A stretch of DNA of 64,000 nucleotides from Psilocybe azurescens (GCA_023853785.1 JAJIRX010000292.1:49752-113751); one strand, 5' to 3'. Counted from the stretch's first letter, positions 46,697-57,717 are shown. The notes: a model not told the origin generated them from the letters alone. Translations and numbers: made by a program.

Positions 46697-47711
46697 CCAA
46701 CTACCCATCTTGGTGTGGTGAAATGCAAGCTTGGCTTCGTACTCAGTGCATTTGGCGCATCGTTTCTGGTCAATCCAAGGCCCCCAAGTTGTCCTCACCA
46801 CCCAAGGACACTGAGAAGGCCGCACTCGATGCTTGGAACACCAAATCAGACAAGGCAGCTGGCTACATCTATCTGGCTGTTGAGGAGAATCAGAAGATTC
46901 ATTTTGCTTCTATTTCAGACAATCCTGTCGCTATGTGGGCTGCCCTTGCTTCGGTACACCTCCAGAAGCGTCCTGGTGCACGGTTCAATGCTTATGATGA
47001 CCTGTTCTCAATCAGGAAGCAGGAGGATGAATCTCTGCAGTTACTGATGAACAGAGTGGACACTGCCATTCACAGAATTCAAGATCTTCGGCCTAAGGAC
47101 TTCACTCTCACCAATCTAGATGATGAGCTGGCAAGCATGACACTCATTAGAGCACTTCCTGACGAGTTCAGCGGCTTTGCTTTGTCTCTCCTGCTCATGG
47201 ACAAGCTTGAAAAGGCTACCATTCAACAGGCCTTTGTCACAGAGGAGTCTCAACGTCGCCATCGCGCTTCTGCTGCTCCCAATGTTGCCTCTGCACTTGC
47301 AGCATCTTCATCTTGCATTTCTGCACCCCTACACTTCTCTGCACGTTTTGCGGCATGAACAACCACATGCAAGCTGAATGCAGCTGATATCTTGACTCTC
47401 AAGAGAAAGCGAAGGAAAGCGTCCGCACTAGGTACAAGAACAGAGGTCAGAAGGCCAGGAAAGCGGAGGAGACATCTGACAAGGATCCCAAGCTAGAATT
47501 TGCTGGAAATGCAAGTGCACTGTCTACATCCGCTTCAAACACCTCCCAAATCGATGCTAACTTTGATTGGCTCACAGACACAGATGCCACTAGTCATATG
47601 ACACCACATCAGCGCATGGATAAGCAATTACACACCCTACATCGTCCCAGTCAAGTTAGCAGACAACACCATTGTCTATTCAGCTGGTTTTGGGAGTGTG
47701 ATGATCAATCT
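46697..47711 (+). pseudogene. Copia gag and protease start
   Basis: The gag part is open from the LINE boundary to about 47,358: WCGEMQAWLRTQCIWRIVSG, DKAAGYIYLAVEENQKIHFA, then the UBN2-type helical region (KRPGARFNAYDDLFSIRKQE, RVDTAIHRIQDLRP, LASMTLIRALPDEFSG). One frame over is a CCHC knuckle CTFCGMNNHMQAEC. Then FDWLTDTDATSHMTPH shows the aspartic protease site, with Asp where Gly is expected in D-T/S-G. A frameshift at about 47,320 and a stop after AECS break it. Truncated on the right by LINE copy E. Confidence 0.88.
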
Positions 47712-48382
47712 GGTATCGGTTTGCCACCTTGACCCCGACTCATCCTGTGAGAGCATTCCTCTCTCGCTTCAAATGCAGCACTATTGCACCGTACCCTTCT
47801 CTCTCGATCCAGACTATGTCTGAACCAGAGATCTTCCGCACTAGTGGGACTCTTTTTGAGTCTGATACTAATGTCCTTGCTCTGACGGAGACTCTTCTCC
47901 TGATGAACCTGCTCTCCAGACTGGGTGTTCAACTCATGGACCGCTTAGCGGACCAGGTCCATTTGATGACTGCAAGATTTCTTGTGGCGATGCCAACAAG
48001 GAATTAAAGCAGCGCACCAAACACCTCGATAAGCTCTGAGACAAGATCTCGGAGAACATCGGGACATACTATGCAGGGACAGATGCGAGTCTGCCCCTCT
48101 CAGGACGGTATCAAGCCATTGTGGCCTCCATCCTGTTCAGCGGCGGGGTCGAGTGTTGGCGCGCCTGACATGTCACAGGCAAAGTCACTGCCCCTGATGC
48201 GGAACTATATGCCATTCATTCTGCAATTGTCAATGCGACCTCGTGTGACAATTGCACAGACATCTTCATATTCACAGACTCGATGGCTTCCACCCGTCGA
48301 GCTGTTGATCCTTCTATCCACTCTGGTCAGGGCCACTCTGTGGCTGTTTGCGAGGCTCTTCAGACTTGGTTCACCCATAAGG

Positions 48383-50819
48383 GTGTACTTTACAGTGCCC
48401 CCATTTTCCGTTGGACTCCAACGGACTTTCACTGGACCCAGCCAATTCCAATGGACAGTCCATTGGACATCCAACGGATTCCGTTGGACTCCACAAAATT
48501 CCAGTACCAGTCCAGTCAGAGTCCGGCCAAATTCCGGTCAAAGTCCGGTCAAGTCACTTCAAGACAGAAAACAGGTGGACTGGCCAGACTGTCCAGTCCG
48601 TTGGACTTCCGTTGGACTTCCAGTGGACTTCCACCGGACTCTCAGCACTTAATTAGACCAGATCCAAGAGTGCTCTGTCCAGTGGAGTCCAGTGGATGTC
48701 CAGTGGATGTCCAGTGGACTGTCACTGGTTTAATTGCAGACTTGGGAGGGGAGTTAGGGACAGTAGCAGTGTTCTTGGAAGCTTTGGGAGCCATATTAAG
48801 GAAGCTAGATCACTAAGATAATACTTCAATCTTATCTTTAATTCATGTAACAATGTAATATAATATATTGAAAACTATATACTACATTATTATCTGACTT
48901 GTGTACTTTACCTCCACCCAGGAACTCCATGTGGAGTCCACCGACTCCATACAAAAGTGGTGGACTCCACATGGACTCCATCTGGAACATATGCAAATGT
49001 CCCAAAAATTATCTTTGGTAGGTGGAGTTCAGATGGACTCCAGGTGGACTCCAGGTGGACTCCAAACAATTCCACTTAAGTCCAACTGGAGTCCAGGTAG
49101 TGTCCAGGTGGAGTTCAATTAGACACCACCTGGAGTCCATCTGGACTCTAGTTGGAGTTCCCAACTTTAACTTCATGGAATAGAATTCAATTGGATTCCA
49201 ACTGAAATATATTAATGTTTCAATGTTAATGTAAATTCATATAAGTGTAATATAATATATTAACAACTATCTATTACATTGTTACATACTGCGAGATCCA
49301 TCATTAAAAAATTAAAAAACAAAAACAAAAACATAAATTTAAAAAGAAAAATGGGGATGGAGGTACATACCTGGGTCAGATGAACAAATAAACATATAAA
49401 TGTAAAAGAAAAATAAGAAAAAAACACGAAAAAAACACGAAAAAAAGGGAAAACCTTAAAAAAAGGGGGGCGGGAGGGTCATCGTCGTGGGGTGCGTCGT
49501 GTCAGGTGTACGTGGCCATACGGCGGTGTCATCCTACACCCCGCTGTATCCGTCGTCGTTGTCTTCGCTGTCGCCGTCTCGCCCTTGCCATCTCACCCTC
49601 GCCCTTGCCGTCTCGCCCTTGCCCTTGCCCCACCCTTGCCGTCTTCGCCCTCACCCTTGCCCCACCTCCGCCATCTCGCCCTCACCCCCGCTGTCTCGCC
49701 CTCACCTTCGCCCGTCTTGCCCCCCCTTGCCCTGCCCCCACCGTCTTCGCCCTCATCCTTGCCCTCATCCTCGCCCCTCGCCCCCGTCTCGTCCTCACCC
49801 CCACCATCTCGCCTTACCCTCGCTGTCTCGCCCCTCGCCCTCGCTCTCGCCTCACCGTCTTGCCCCCGCCGTCTTGCCCTCACCCCCGCCGTCTTGCCCT
49901 CACCCCCGCCCGTCTTGCCCTCACCCCCGCCGTCTTGCCCTCACCCCCGCCGTCTTGCCCCTGCCGTCTTGCCCTCACCGTCTTGCCCTCACTGTCTTGC
50001 CCCGCTGTCTTGCCCCTGCCATCTTGCCCCCGCCCTCACCCACACCCCTTGCTCTCACCGTCTCGCCCCGCCGTCTCGCACCACCCTCGCTGTGCCCGTC
50101 GCTGTCGCTGTCTCACCGCACCGTCTTGCCCCCACCCTCGCTGTCACTGTCGCCGTCCTCGCTGTCGCCCTTCAGCGGTCATGGTCGTGTTCGTCCTCCG
50201 TCAGCGTCGGGTTGGCTTTCGCCTGGCTCTGACCGACAAGGCGGTAGTGGTGGTGGAAGAAGAAGTGAGGCCGGAATCAACAACGGACCGACGTGGCATC
50301 AACATGTCACGCGCGTTGTTGTTTGGCCCATGCCGAGCAGTGCCGAGAATTTCGGGCGGCATCACTATGTATTTAACTAATTTTATTATTTTCCATAAGC
50401 CTTTGTGGCTCAGTTGGTTTATCCCACTTGCGTTCGGCATTCTCCGATGCCCGAGTTCAATTCTCCTTTATGTCTTTTTTTTTCTATACTAGTATAAATT
50501 ATAATAAAATGACATCCGTTGGACTTCCATTGGAATTCCGTTGGACTTGTCCGCTGGAATTCCAATGGTCATGTCCGGTGGGATTCCGATGGACTTCCAT
50601 TGGACTTCCGTTGGTCCTGTCCGGTCATTTCCAGTGGACAGTCCGCCCGGACAGTCCGTTGGACTTGTAGTCCGGTCGGACATTCACCGGAATCTCACCG
50701 GAATCTCACCGGAAAATTTCAGCTGTCCTAGACCAGAAAAATTGTCATTCTGAATATAGAAAGTCCGACGGAGTCCGACCAGAGTCTGACCAAAAAATGG
50801 GGGCCGTGTAAAGACCTCC
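48383..50819 (+). mobile_element. non-autonomous DNA element, CAGTACTTT family, copy 2 (8-bp TSD CCATAAGG)
   Basis: 2,437 bp flanked by CCATAAGG (48375-48382, 50820-50827), within the RNase H part of LINE copy E. Ends are GTGTACTTTACAG and TGTAAAGACCTC; the inverted repeat also shares GCCCCCATTTT. Subterminal arrays of TTCCGTTGGACT / TCCAATGGAC units of about 10 bp lie at 48,410-48,720 and 50,510-50,680. Inside are an AT-rich block (49,240-49,450) also found in copies 3 and 4, a GC-rich minisatellite (49,550-50,170), and a conserved block (50,195-50,345). A second inner set of TGTACTTTACC plus TGGACTCC units (from 48,900) may be a nested or internally duplicated end. No transposase. Confidence 0.82.
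49550..50170. repeat. GC/CT-rich minisatellite, unit around GCCCTCACCCCCGCCGTCTT
   Basis: Degenerate tandem units of about 18-20 bp built from CCGTCTTGCCC and CTCACCCCCG. All three plus frames stay open for 240-330 codons and a minus frame for about 96, giving Pro/Ser/Leu/His/Arg-rich translations with no domain. Strand composition is strongly skewed: nearly all pyrimidine on plus. I treat it as non-coding. Confidence 0.8.
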
Positions 50820-51923
50820 CATAAGGGTGGCCAGTCAATTACTTTTGTGTATGTCCCCTCAGCGATTGCAGTGGGACTTGCACTATAAAAGCACACGAGT
50901 ATGCAACCGAACTCAAAGTTGCACTGGGCCCACACCCAGCTACATCATTCGACAGCCTTCATATGCAGGCTGCCCTCTCCCGCAGCTTCTTGGAATGTCC
51001 TGTTCCAAGACCCCGAATATCGAGGGACGGAACTTTCTCTAACTCAAAACGGTCGATGGGGCCGTTGCACAGCCCGGGAGCAAAGACAACCCCTGGGTTC
51101 ATTTCGCGAACATGAGCTCCCCACAGCTCTACGCACGCATGTGTAGGTGTATTCTGAACCATGCGCCCATCGGGTCTTACTATTCCCAATTTAATCTTAA
51201 CGATGGTCATACATTGTGCCCGTGTGGGTGTCTATGGGAAACCTGCACGCATATCCTAACCTGCAAAGGACTTATCGTCCTCCCAGGACCTGCGAGCTTA
51301 GGCAGCCAACCACGTTGTGCTACCTTCACTCATTTTTGGAGATGAACCCAAAAGCGTTCGCCTTCCGCTCGACTCCCCCTTGCGGGCGTCAGGTTGACAA
51401 CTGACGTTGGGCATTGTGGGGAGAGGTCTTTGTTCGGCGGTTTTAATTGGCATGCGCCAATTATCCGCTTAGCTCATGGTTGTTTGAGAATCCCTGGGGA
51501 AGGGCCGTTTCGGCAGGGCTTGGCTCGCCACTGGCATCGGTGTTTGACTCACCTACCCCACTCAGGACCTAGGCCACGTTACGAAGGGCGTCGAGTATGC
51601 GGGAACTAGAGAGCTGGTACTGCTAGTCTCGGTCGTCGGACTTGGGCGCCCCCCGCCCTTGTTAGTTATCTCCTGCTGGTGTTGTTTCCACTCCACCCCA
51701 GGCTTCCTAAGGCTAGGGTCACTCCTATCCTATATCCCGCGAGGTTGTTCTTTGTAGATGAGTTTGTTTTCTTCTTTCTTATTCTGCATCGAGGTTGGCG
51801 TTACATCCCCACATTAGTTACCCTGTTATGTGTTCAGCACGGTCATCTATCGTAGGCTTTAGTGTTTCCAATGGACTCTTAGTAGTTTCGGTGAACAGTT
51901 TCTTAGTAGTTACCTGGTCGGGC

Positions 51924-52251
51924 AGGCGGTGCATGCCCCACATGAAGCGGGGACCGGGCCATGACTATAGGTATCTCAAACAGCAGGAGCGCCTGCTGTA
52001 GGGACCCGGGATGCAGTCAACGAAGGTTGAGCTGCAGATGGTTTAGCTCTGGAGGCCAACATCTGAAAAGGGGATGGTGGCCTTGTGGGTTGCTGATTAG
52101 ACAGCATAACTTTGGACACCCAAAGCTAACGCTGCCAATGGTGGTAATGCTGGGGGTGGTTACCCAAGTAAAGCTTTGTGTAGAACGTTTGCGACGATGA
52201 GCAGAAATTTCTCACGGTGGATACCTGGCAGTACCGGAACAAGAAAGGATG
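51924..52251 (-). mobile_element. LINE copy F, 5' fragment (5' UTR and start of ORF1)
   Basis: Minus strand from the 5' end CATCCTTTCTTGTTCC at 52251 through the 5' UTR into the Ala/Pro-rich start of ORF1, broken off at about 51,924 against the truncated 3' end of copy E. The ORF1 start codon context differs (TGCTGTCTAATCAGC), so it has no intact ATG there. Confidence 0.8.
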
Positions 52252-53039
52252 GCATTGAATCTGATCGCTCTATCTACAGTAGCTCAAAAAACTGTCCCAA
52301 TATTTGGCACTTTCTCACTAATTGTTTAATAACTTGGGAAATAAATTATGTAAAAGTCTGAAAATATTATATGTTATAGTTTAACATGTGAATAACATAT
52401 TTCTTACCAAGGTCACATGATTATAACAAAAACTGATTAAGTAATGGAATTTACAAAATAATAAAACATTGGGACAGTTTTTGACTCTATAAAATAATAG
52501 CTTTACATGCTTGTAGAAACCCAAATTGCTTGGTATAAATTGTGAGAAAATTAAACAAGGTCATGTGACACTATTTGTACACATTTGCAATGTTGAATTC
52601 AAGTTCAACCATCTTTCTCTTTAACCACCACATCATGAAGCTTGCAACACCTTCTCAGTACAATTCTGTCCTCAATCTTCTTGAAAAGTGCTATTCTCTT
52701 TGTCAAATAGAGTCTAAAACTGGTTTGGGAAAGTCTACTGTTGGAAGAATCAAGAGGGAAGTGGATGCCAACAAAGAAAACCCCCAAAACAATAAAGGTG
52801 GATGTCCTTCCAAGCTTACTCCCATGGATAAACAGGTCCTTTTTCATCAAATCAAAACAGGAAAGCTGGACAATGCTGTCCAGGCAACAAACTTCATCAA
52901 TGATGCTATTCCCTCTCCTGTTTGTTTGCAAACAGTCAGAAATGCCCTCAAAGAAAACAACTTCCACTCTGTTGTTAAATCAAAACGGCCCTCCTCAAGG
53001 CTATCCACCGTCAAAACACCTAAAATTTGCCCAAAATCA

Positions 53040-55100
53040 CAGTACTTTACCATCCCCTACACAGTCCATATGGACTCCAGTGGACTCCAGTGGACTCCAG
53101 TGGACTCCACTGGACTTGCCTATATACTGAGTGTAAAAGGTAAACAGAGTCCAGTGGACTCCAGTGGATTCCACTGCACTTTAGTAGATCTTATACTATA
53201 CATTGAATATGGACTAAAATAACTGTAGTCCACTGGAGTCCACTGGAGTCCACTGGACTTGACACAGTAAATAAATTCAATCTTAACATAAATTCAGATT
53301 AGTGGAATAAAGTATATTAATAACTATTTAATACATTACTACATATCTACATGTGAGGGCCAAGACAAAAGGAAGAAAAAGATAATAAAATAAAAAATAA
53401 AAAAGGGGGAGCAGGAGCAGTACTTTACCATCGTGACGTGTCGTCCGTCGGGTCGTCCGTCGGGTCATCGGTACCAGCGTCCGTATCCATCGCTGTCGCA
53501 GCCGCCGTACCCATCCTTGTCGCTGTTGCAGCCGCCGTCCGCTCCTCGTCCTCGCTCCTCGTCCCTGCCGTCCGCATCGGTCCTCGTCCCTGTCGCAGCC
53601 GCCGTCCGCGTCTGCATCCTCGTCCCTGCCGTCCTCGTCCCTGCCGTCCCCGTCCCTGCCGTCCTCATCCCTGCCGTCCCCGTCCCTGCCGTCCCCGTCC
53701 CTGTTGTCCCCGTCCCTGTTGTCCCCGTCCGTCCCCGTCCGCGTTGTCGTTGTCGTCCCTGTTGTCCCCGTCCGTCCCCCGTCCGGCGTTGTCGTTGTCG
53801 TCCCTGTCGTCCCCGTCCGTCCCCGTCCGCGTCGTCGTCGTCGTCCCTGTCGTCCCCGTCCGTCTTCGTCGCTGTCGCGTCCGCGTCGTCCCTGCTGTCC
53901 GCTGTCGGTTCCTCGTCCCTGTCGCAGCCGCCGTCCCCGTCCGCGTTGTCGTCCCTGTCGTCCCCGTCCCTGTCGCATCTACGTCGTCGTCCCTGTCGCG
54001 TCCATGTCCGCGTCGTCGTCCCCCGCCGTCCGCGTCTTCGTCCCCCGCCGTCCCGCGTTGTCGTCCCCGCCGTCTGCGTTGTTGTCCCTGCTGTCCACGT
54101 TGTCGTCTCTGCCGTCCGGCGTTGTCGCTCTCTGCCGTCTGCGACATCATCGTCCCTGTCGCAGCCGCCGTCCCCGTCCGCATCGTCGTCCCTGTCGTCC
54201 CCGTCCGTCGTGTCGTCGTCGCTGTCGCGTCCACGTCCACGTCGTTGTCGTTGTCGCTGTCGTCCTCGTCCCTGTCGCGTCCACGTCCGCGTCCTCGTCC
54301 TCGTCCTCGTCCCTGCCGTCCGCGTCCATCGTCGTCCCTGTCGCAGCCGCCGTCCGTGTCTCGCTCTGCGTCCTCGTCCTCGTCCTCGGTCGTCAACCAC
54401 TGTCGCGTCGGGTTGGCTGTCGCCTGGCTCCGACCGACGAGGTGGTGGTGGTGGTAGTCGGAAGAAAGGTTGGGGTCGTCCATTTGATGGTTGTCGTGCC
54501 GATCGGCCGATGCCGGGCACGTGTGAGCGTCACATGTTCTTGTGAAATTTGACCCCGCCGGACTGAACAAAATACAAAATTGTATCCATAGGGAGGCATT
54601 GCTCCCTAGTGTATTTAACTATTGTTTCATTTAACTGTCATTTATTTCCATTGATTTTAGTCTTTTATTTTTGCAATTAATATTAATAACTAATGATCAT
54701 ACTTTGGATATTGTGTTAATTATTGCATCCAGTGGACTCCAGTGGATTCAACTGGACTCCACTGGACTCCACTGGACTGTGCTAATAAATATATTATTTG
54801 TTGTTGTTCAGTGAATATTTAAGCCCCAGTCCAGTGGACTCCAGTGGACTCCAGTGGACTTGACTGGACTCATAATCCACTGGACTGAGACTGGACTGAA
54901 AATTTGGCAGGAGTCCAGTGCGAGTCCAGTGGACTCCAGTGGACTGCAGTCCAGTTCCAGTCCAGTGGACTGGACAATCTGTCAGCCAGTTTGGCTGGAC
55001 AGAGAGTCCAGTGGAGTCCAGTGGAGTCCACTGGAGTCCACTGGAGTCCACTGGAGTCCACTGGAGTCCATATGGATTGTGTGGGGAAAGGAAAGACCTC
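53040..55100 (+). mobile_element. non-autonomous DNA element, CAGTACTTT family, copy 3 (8-bp TSD CAAAATCA)
   Basis: 2,061 bp flanked by CAAAATCA (53032-53039, 55101-55108). Ends are CAGTACTTTACCATCCCC and GGAAAGACCTC; the inverted repeat also shares ACACA and TCCATATGGACTCC. Subterminal arrays of a 10-bp unit TCCAGTGGAC are almost perfect (53,070-53,110, 53,145-53,260, 54,730-54,780, 54,825-54,960, and the inverted GGAGTCCACT run at 55,008-55,070). Internal order: AT-rich block (53,285-53,430), a second CAGTACTTTACCATC (53,424), minisatellite (53,440-54,400), conserved block (54,400-54,545). No transposase. It disrupts the mariner 2 transposase. Confidence 0.85.
53440..54400. repeat. GC-rich minisatellite built on CGTCGTCCCTGTCGTCC-type units
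   Basis: About 960 bp of degenerate tandem units made of GTCC(C/T)(C/G)T trinucleotide-phased steps. Because the period is close to a multiple of three and TA-stops are rare, two plus frames run 339-370 codons and two minus frames 301-351 codons. The translations are Pro/Ser/Val/Arg or Asp/Gly/Arg/Thr low complexity with no domain. Confidence 0.82.
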
Positions 55101-55924
55101 CAAAATCATGTTGGCTGGACTGTGGAGGATTGGAAAGAGTACTCTGGTCAGATGAAACAAAAATCAACAGGATTGGCTCAGATGGAAGGGTCTATACATG
55201 GAAACCCAAGGGTGAAGCAATCTCAGATAGAACAACATTACTAACTGTCAAGCATGGAGGGGGCAACAATCTCATGGTATGGGGTTGTATGGGGTGGAAT
55301 GGTGTTAGAACACTTACTGAGGTTGAGGAGAAGATGAATGCAGACCAATACTGTGAAATTTTGGAGCATAGGGTGGATGAAAGCTTTGACAACTTGGAGA
55401 TGGCAGAGGGGAAAAGGATTTTTCAGCAGGATAATGACCCCAAACACACCTCCAAAAAGCTCAAGAATGGTTTTTGGCCAATGATGTTGAAGTTATGGAG
55501 TGGCCACCCCAATCCCCTAATCTCAACCCCATTGAACACCTTTGGGTTTACCTCAAAAGGCAAATGAACACCTATGAGACACCACCCAAAGGAACATTTG
55601 AATTGTGGGAGAGATTGGCAAAGGAATGGACTGAAATACCTTCAGAAACATGCCAAAGGCTTATAGAAAGCATGCCAAGAAGAATGGAGGCTGTTATCAA
55701 GGCAAAAGGAGGCCATACTAAGTACTAGATAGAGAGTCAAAAACTGTCCCAATGCTCTATTATTTTGTAAATTCCATTACTTAATCAGTTTTTGTTATAA
55801 TCATGTGACCTTGGTGAGAAATATGTTATTCACATGTTAAACTATAACATATAATATTTTCAGACTTTTACATAATTTATTTCCCAAGTTATTAAACAAT
55901 TAGTGAGAAAGTGCCAAACATTGG

Positions 55925-57717
55925 CAGTACTTTTCACTCCCCACATATTCCCTAGGACTGGAGGGATTGAGAAAGAGAGTGAAGGGAATAGAGGGAATAG
56001 AGGGAATTGAAGAGGGAATGAAGGAATTGGAGAGGGAATGGAGGGGAATGATGGGAATGAAGGGGAATAGAGTTATTTATAGCCAATACAGTAATAAAGT
56101 GGAATTCCCACGGCTTGAAGCTGAGTAAAACAATTTCCCACACCTTTAGGCTGAATATAAAAATAGATTTACACAGTTACCACTACTATCATACATCTAT
56201 TATACACTGCTTATATAATCCTTATATCATACACCTACTGTACACTGCTTATATAATCTACCCTGTATCATCGGATTTCAACTAGAATATTTCAATCTAT
56301 CAATCTTAGTGTAAATTCATGAGTGCAATATAATATATTAATAACTATATACTACATTATTATCTACATGCAAAGTCCATTGTAACAAAATAAAATAAAA
56401 ATAAAAAACATAACAGAGTAAAAGATGGGCGGGAGGGTATATACTTGGGTTAAATGAACAAACAAACACATAGATGTAAAAGAAAATGAGAGAACAAAAG
56501 AAAAAAGTGAACAAAAAAATTTTAAAAAAAGGGTGGCGGACGGGTGGTGGTATCGGTCATACATGCCGCCGTCGTGGGTGTGGTATGCATCCGCCGTATG
56601 CCGTCATCCTTGCGGCCGTTGTGTCCGTTGTGGCCGTCATGCATGGCCATCGTACTGGTGTCGTCTTTGCAGCTGTCGTAGGTGCTGTACGTCAGTGGTG
56701 TACTCAGTGTCGTGTGTGCCGTCGTTGTGGCCGCCGTGTGTGTTGTATGTGTCGCGGTATGTGTCCTGCATGTTGTGGTACATGTCCTATGTGTTGTATG
56801 TGTTGTCATCGTGGCCGCCGTGCGTGCGTGGTTGTACATGTCGTCATTGTCGTCTTTGCAGCCATCGTGGGTACCGTACATCGGTGGCGTACTCGGTGTC
56901 ATTGTCATGGCCGCCGTGCGTGTCGTACGTGTCGTGGTACACATCCTGCGTGTTGTTGTTGTCATCCCTACCTGCCGTGTCTGCTTTCGTATGTACCGTT
57001 GTCGACCGTACATGTTGCGTGTGTCACACGTGCGGTACGTACACATACGCCATCGGTCTGTATGAGAAAGAGGGGGAGTGTTAGTGGCGGCGGTGGGTGG
57101 GGTTCGTGACTTACCTGGTGTCGCGGCCGCATTCACGTCGCCTTGTTACCTGCTCGCATCCCCTCCCTCATTCCACCCTCGTTCCAGTGTCATTGTTGTC
57201 GTATATGGAGCCATCGCCATCGCCGTCATACCGTATGTGTGTCCGGAGTTGTCGTCATTGTACACGGACCTGTCATTGGTCGGTGGTGCCGCAATGCATG
57301 TCGGGTTGGGTTGGCGAGTGCCTGGCTCCGACCGACAATGGCAAGGTGGTGAGGGCACGCACGACGGCAGCAGCGGGGTGGTGGTGGTTAGAAGAAGAGG
57401 TGGGGTGGTTGGAGTAACCAACGGACCGATGTGGCAACCAAAAGTCACGCACGTGACATTGTTCACAGTTGCCGAGAATTGCCGAGCGATAACATTAAAT
57501 TTTAAGTCCGTTTATGGTTCCGTTCCGGGCTATTCCGTTTTGTAAATGGATTCCATTCAATTCCACTCGCGGAATCCGCCATTCCACCGGAATTGATATT
57601 AAATAAAATCGCAGGGCCTTGTGCCATATTTTTGCTCTCATTCTGCAGCTGAATAGCGGATTCCGCAGCGGACTCCGGCGGACTCCAGCCGGAATATGTG
57701 GGGACACAAAAGCCCTC
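55925..57717 (+). mobile_element. non-autonomous DNA element, CAGTACTTT family, copy 4 (8-bp TSD AACATTGG)
   Basis: 1,793 bp flanked by AACATTGG (55917-55924, 57718-57725), inside the right inverted repeat of mariner 2. Ends are CAGTACTTTTCACTCCCC and GGACACAAAAGCCCTC; the inverted repeat also shares CCCCACATATTCC. The left subterminal array is different again (GAGGGAATA-type units, 55,960-56,070); the right end has GGCGGACTCCAGCCGGAATA units. Inside: AT-rich block (56,325-56,540), minisatellite (56,560-57,060) and the conserved block (57,295-57,460). No transposase. Confidence 0.82.
56560..57060. repeat. GT/GC-rich minisatellite with GCCGCCGTGTGTGT-type units
   Basis: Degenerate units of CGTGTCGT, GTCGTCATC and GGCCGCCGTGCGTGT type, less regular than the two other minisatellites. 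Open in three plus frames and one minus frame for 127-207 codons (Val/Cys/Arg or Thr/His-rich). No domain; treated as non-coding. Confidence 0.75.

Larger units (their letters stand above)
47712..51923 (+). mobile_element. LINE copy E, plus strand, 5'-truncated, split by an 8-bp-TSD element
   Basis: Starts after the RT core (FATLTPTHPVRAFLSRF), continues through IQTMSEPEIFRTSGTLFESD to RNase H. It is interrupted at ALQTWFTHK by the element at 48383-50819, resumes with the QSITFVYVP equivalent, the NIEGRNFL region and the knuckle CPCGCLWETCTHILTC, then the 3' UTR to about 51,923. The 3' terminal poly-A is missing. The right neighbour is an oppositely oriented LINE 5' fragment. Confidence 0.87.
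52635..55728 (+). pseudogene. Tc1-family transposase split by an insertion
   Basis: The left part (52635-53039) reads MKLATPSQYNSVLNLLEKCY, the HTH LCQIESKTGLGKSTVGRIKR, then GGCPSKLTPMDKQVLFHQIK and LSTVKTPK. The right part (55109-55728) reads VLWSDETKINRIGSDGR (first Asp), KRIFQQDNDPKHTSKK (second Asp) and, after a frameshift, NLNPIEHLWVYLKRQ (Glu), ending KAKGGHTKY. The two parts total about 1,025 nt after removing the insertion and one TSD, so at least one further frameshift exists. The second half is better preserved than in mariner 1 and shows the DD34E spacing. Confidence 0.88.

Noticed and set aside
48900..49200. A separate nested CAGTACTTT-type element inside copy 2
   Set aside because: A left-end-like TGTACTTTACC and a TGGACTCC array are present, but no matching right end or 8-bp duplication could be found; it may be internal duplication of the end, as also seen at 53,424.
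49487..50492. Plus-strand open frames of 246-328 codons over the CT-rich array
   Set aside because: All three frames are open at once and the translations are low-complexity Pro/Ser/Leu/Arg; this is what a stop-poor tandem repeat gives. No start context, intron or domain.
53328..54570. Long plus and minus frames of 216-370 codons in the GTC-rich array
   Set aside because: Frames overlap on both strands across the same repeat, with Asp/Gly/Arg/Thr or Pro/Val/Ser bias. Repeat artefact, not genes.
56486..57136. Frames of 127-207 codons, Cys/Val/Arg-rich on plus or Thr/His-rich on minus
   Set aside because: Same reason: a minisatellite open in several frames, no conserved cysteine spacing that would indicate a real zinc-binding protein.
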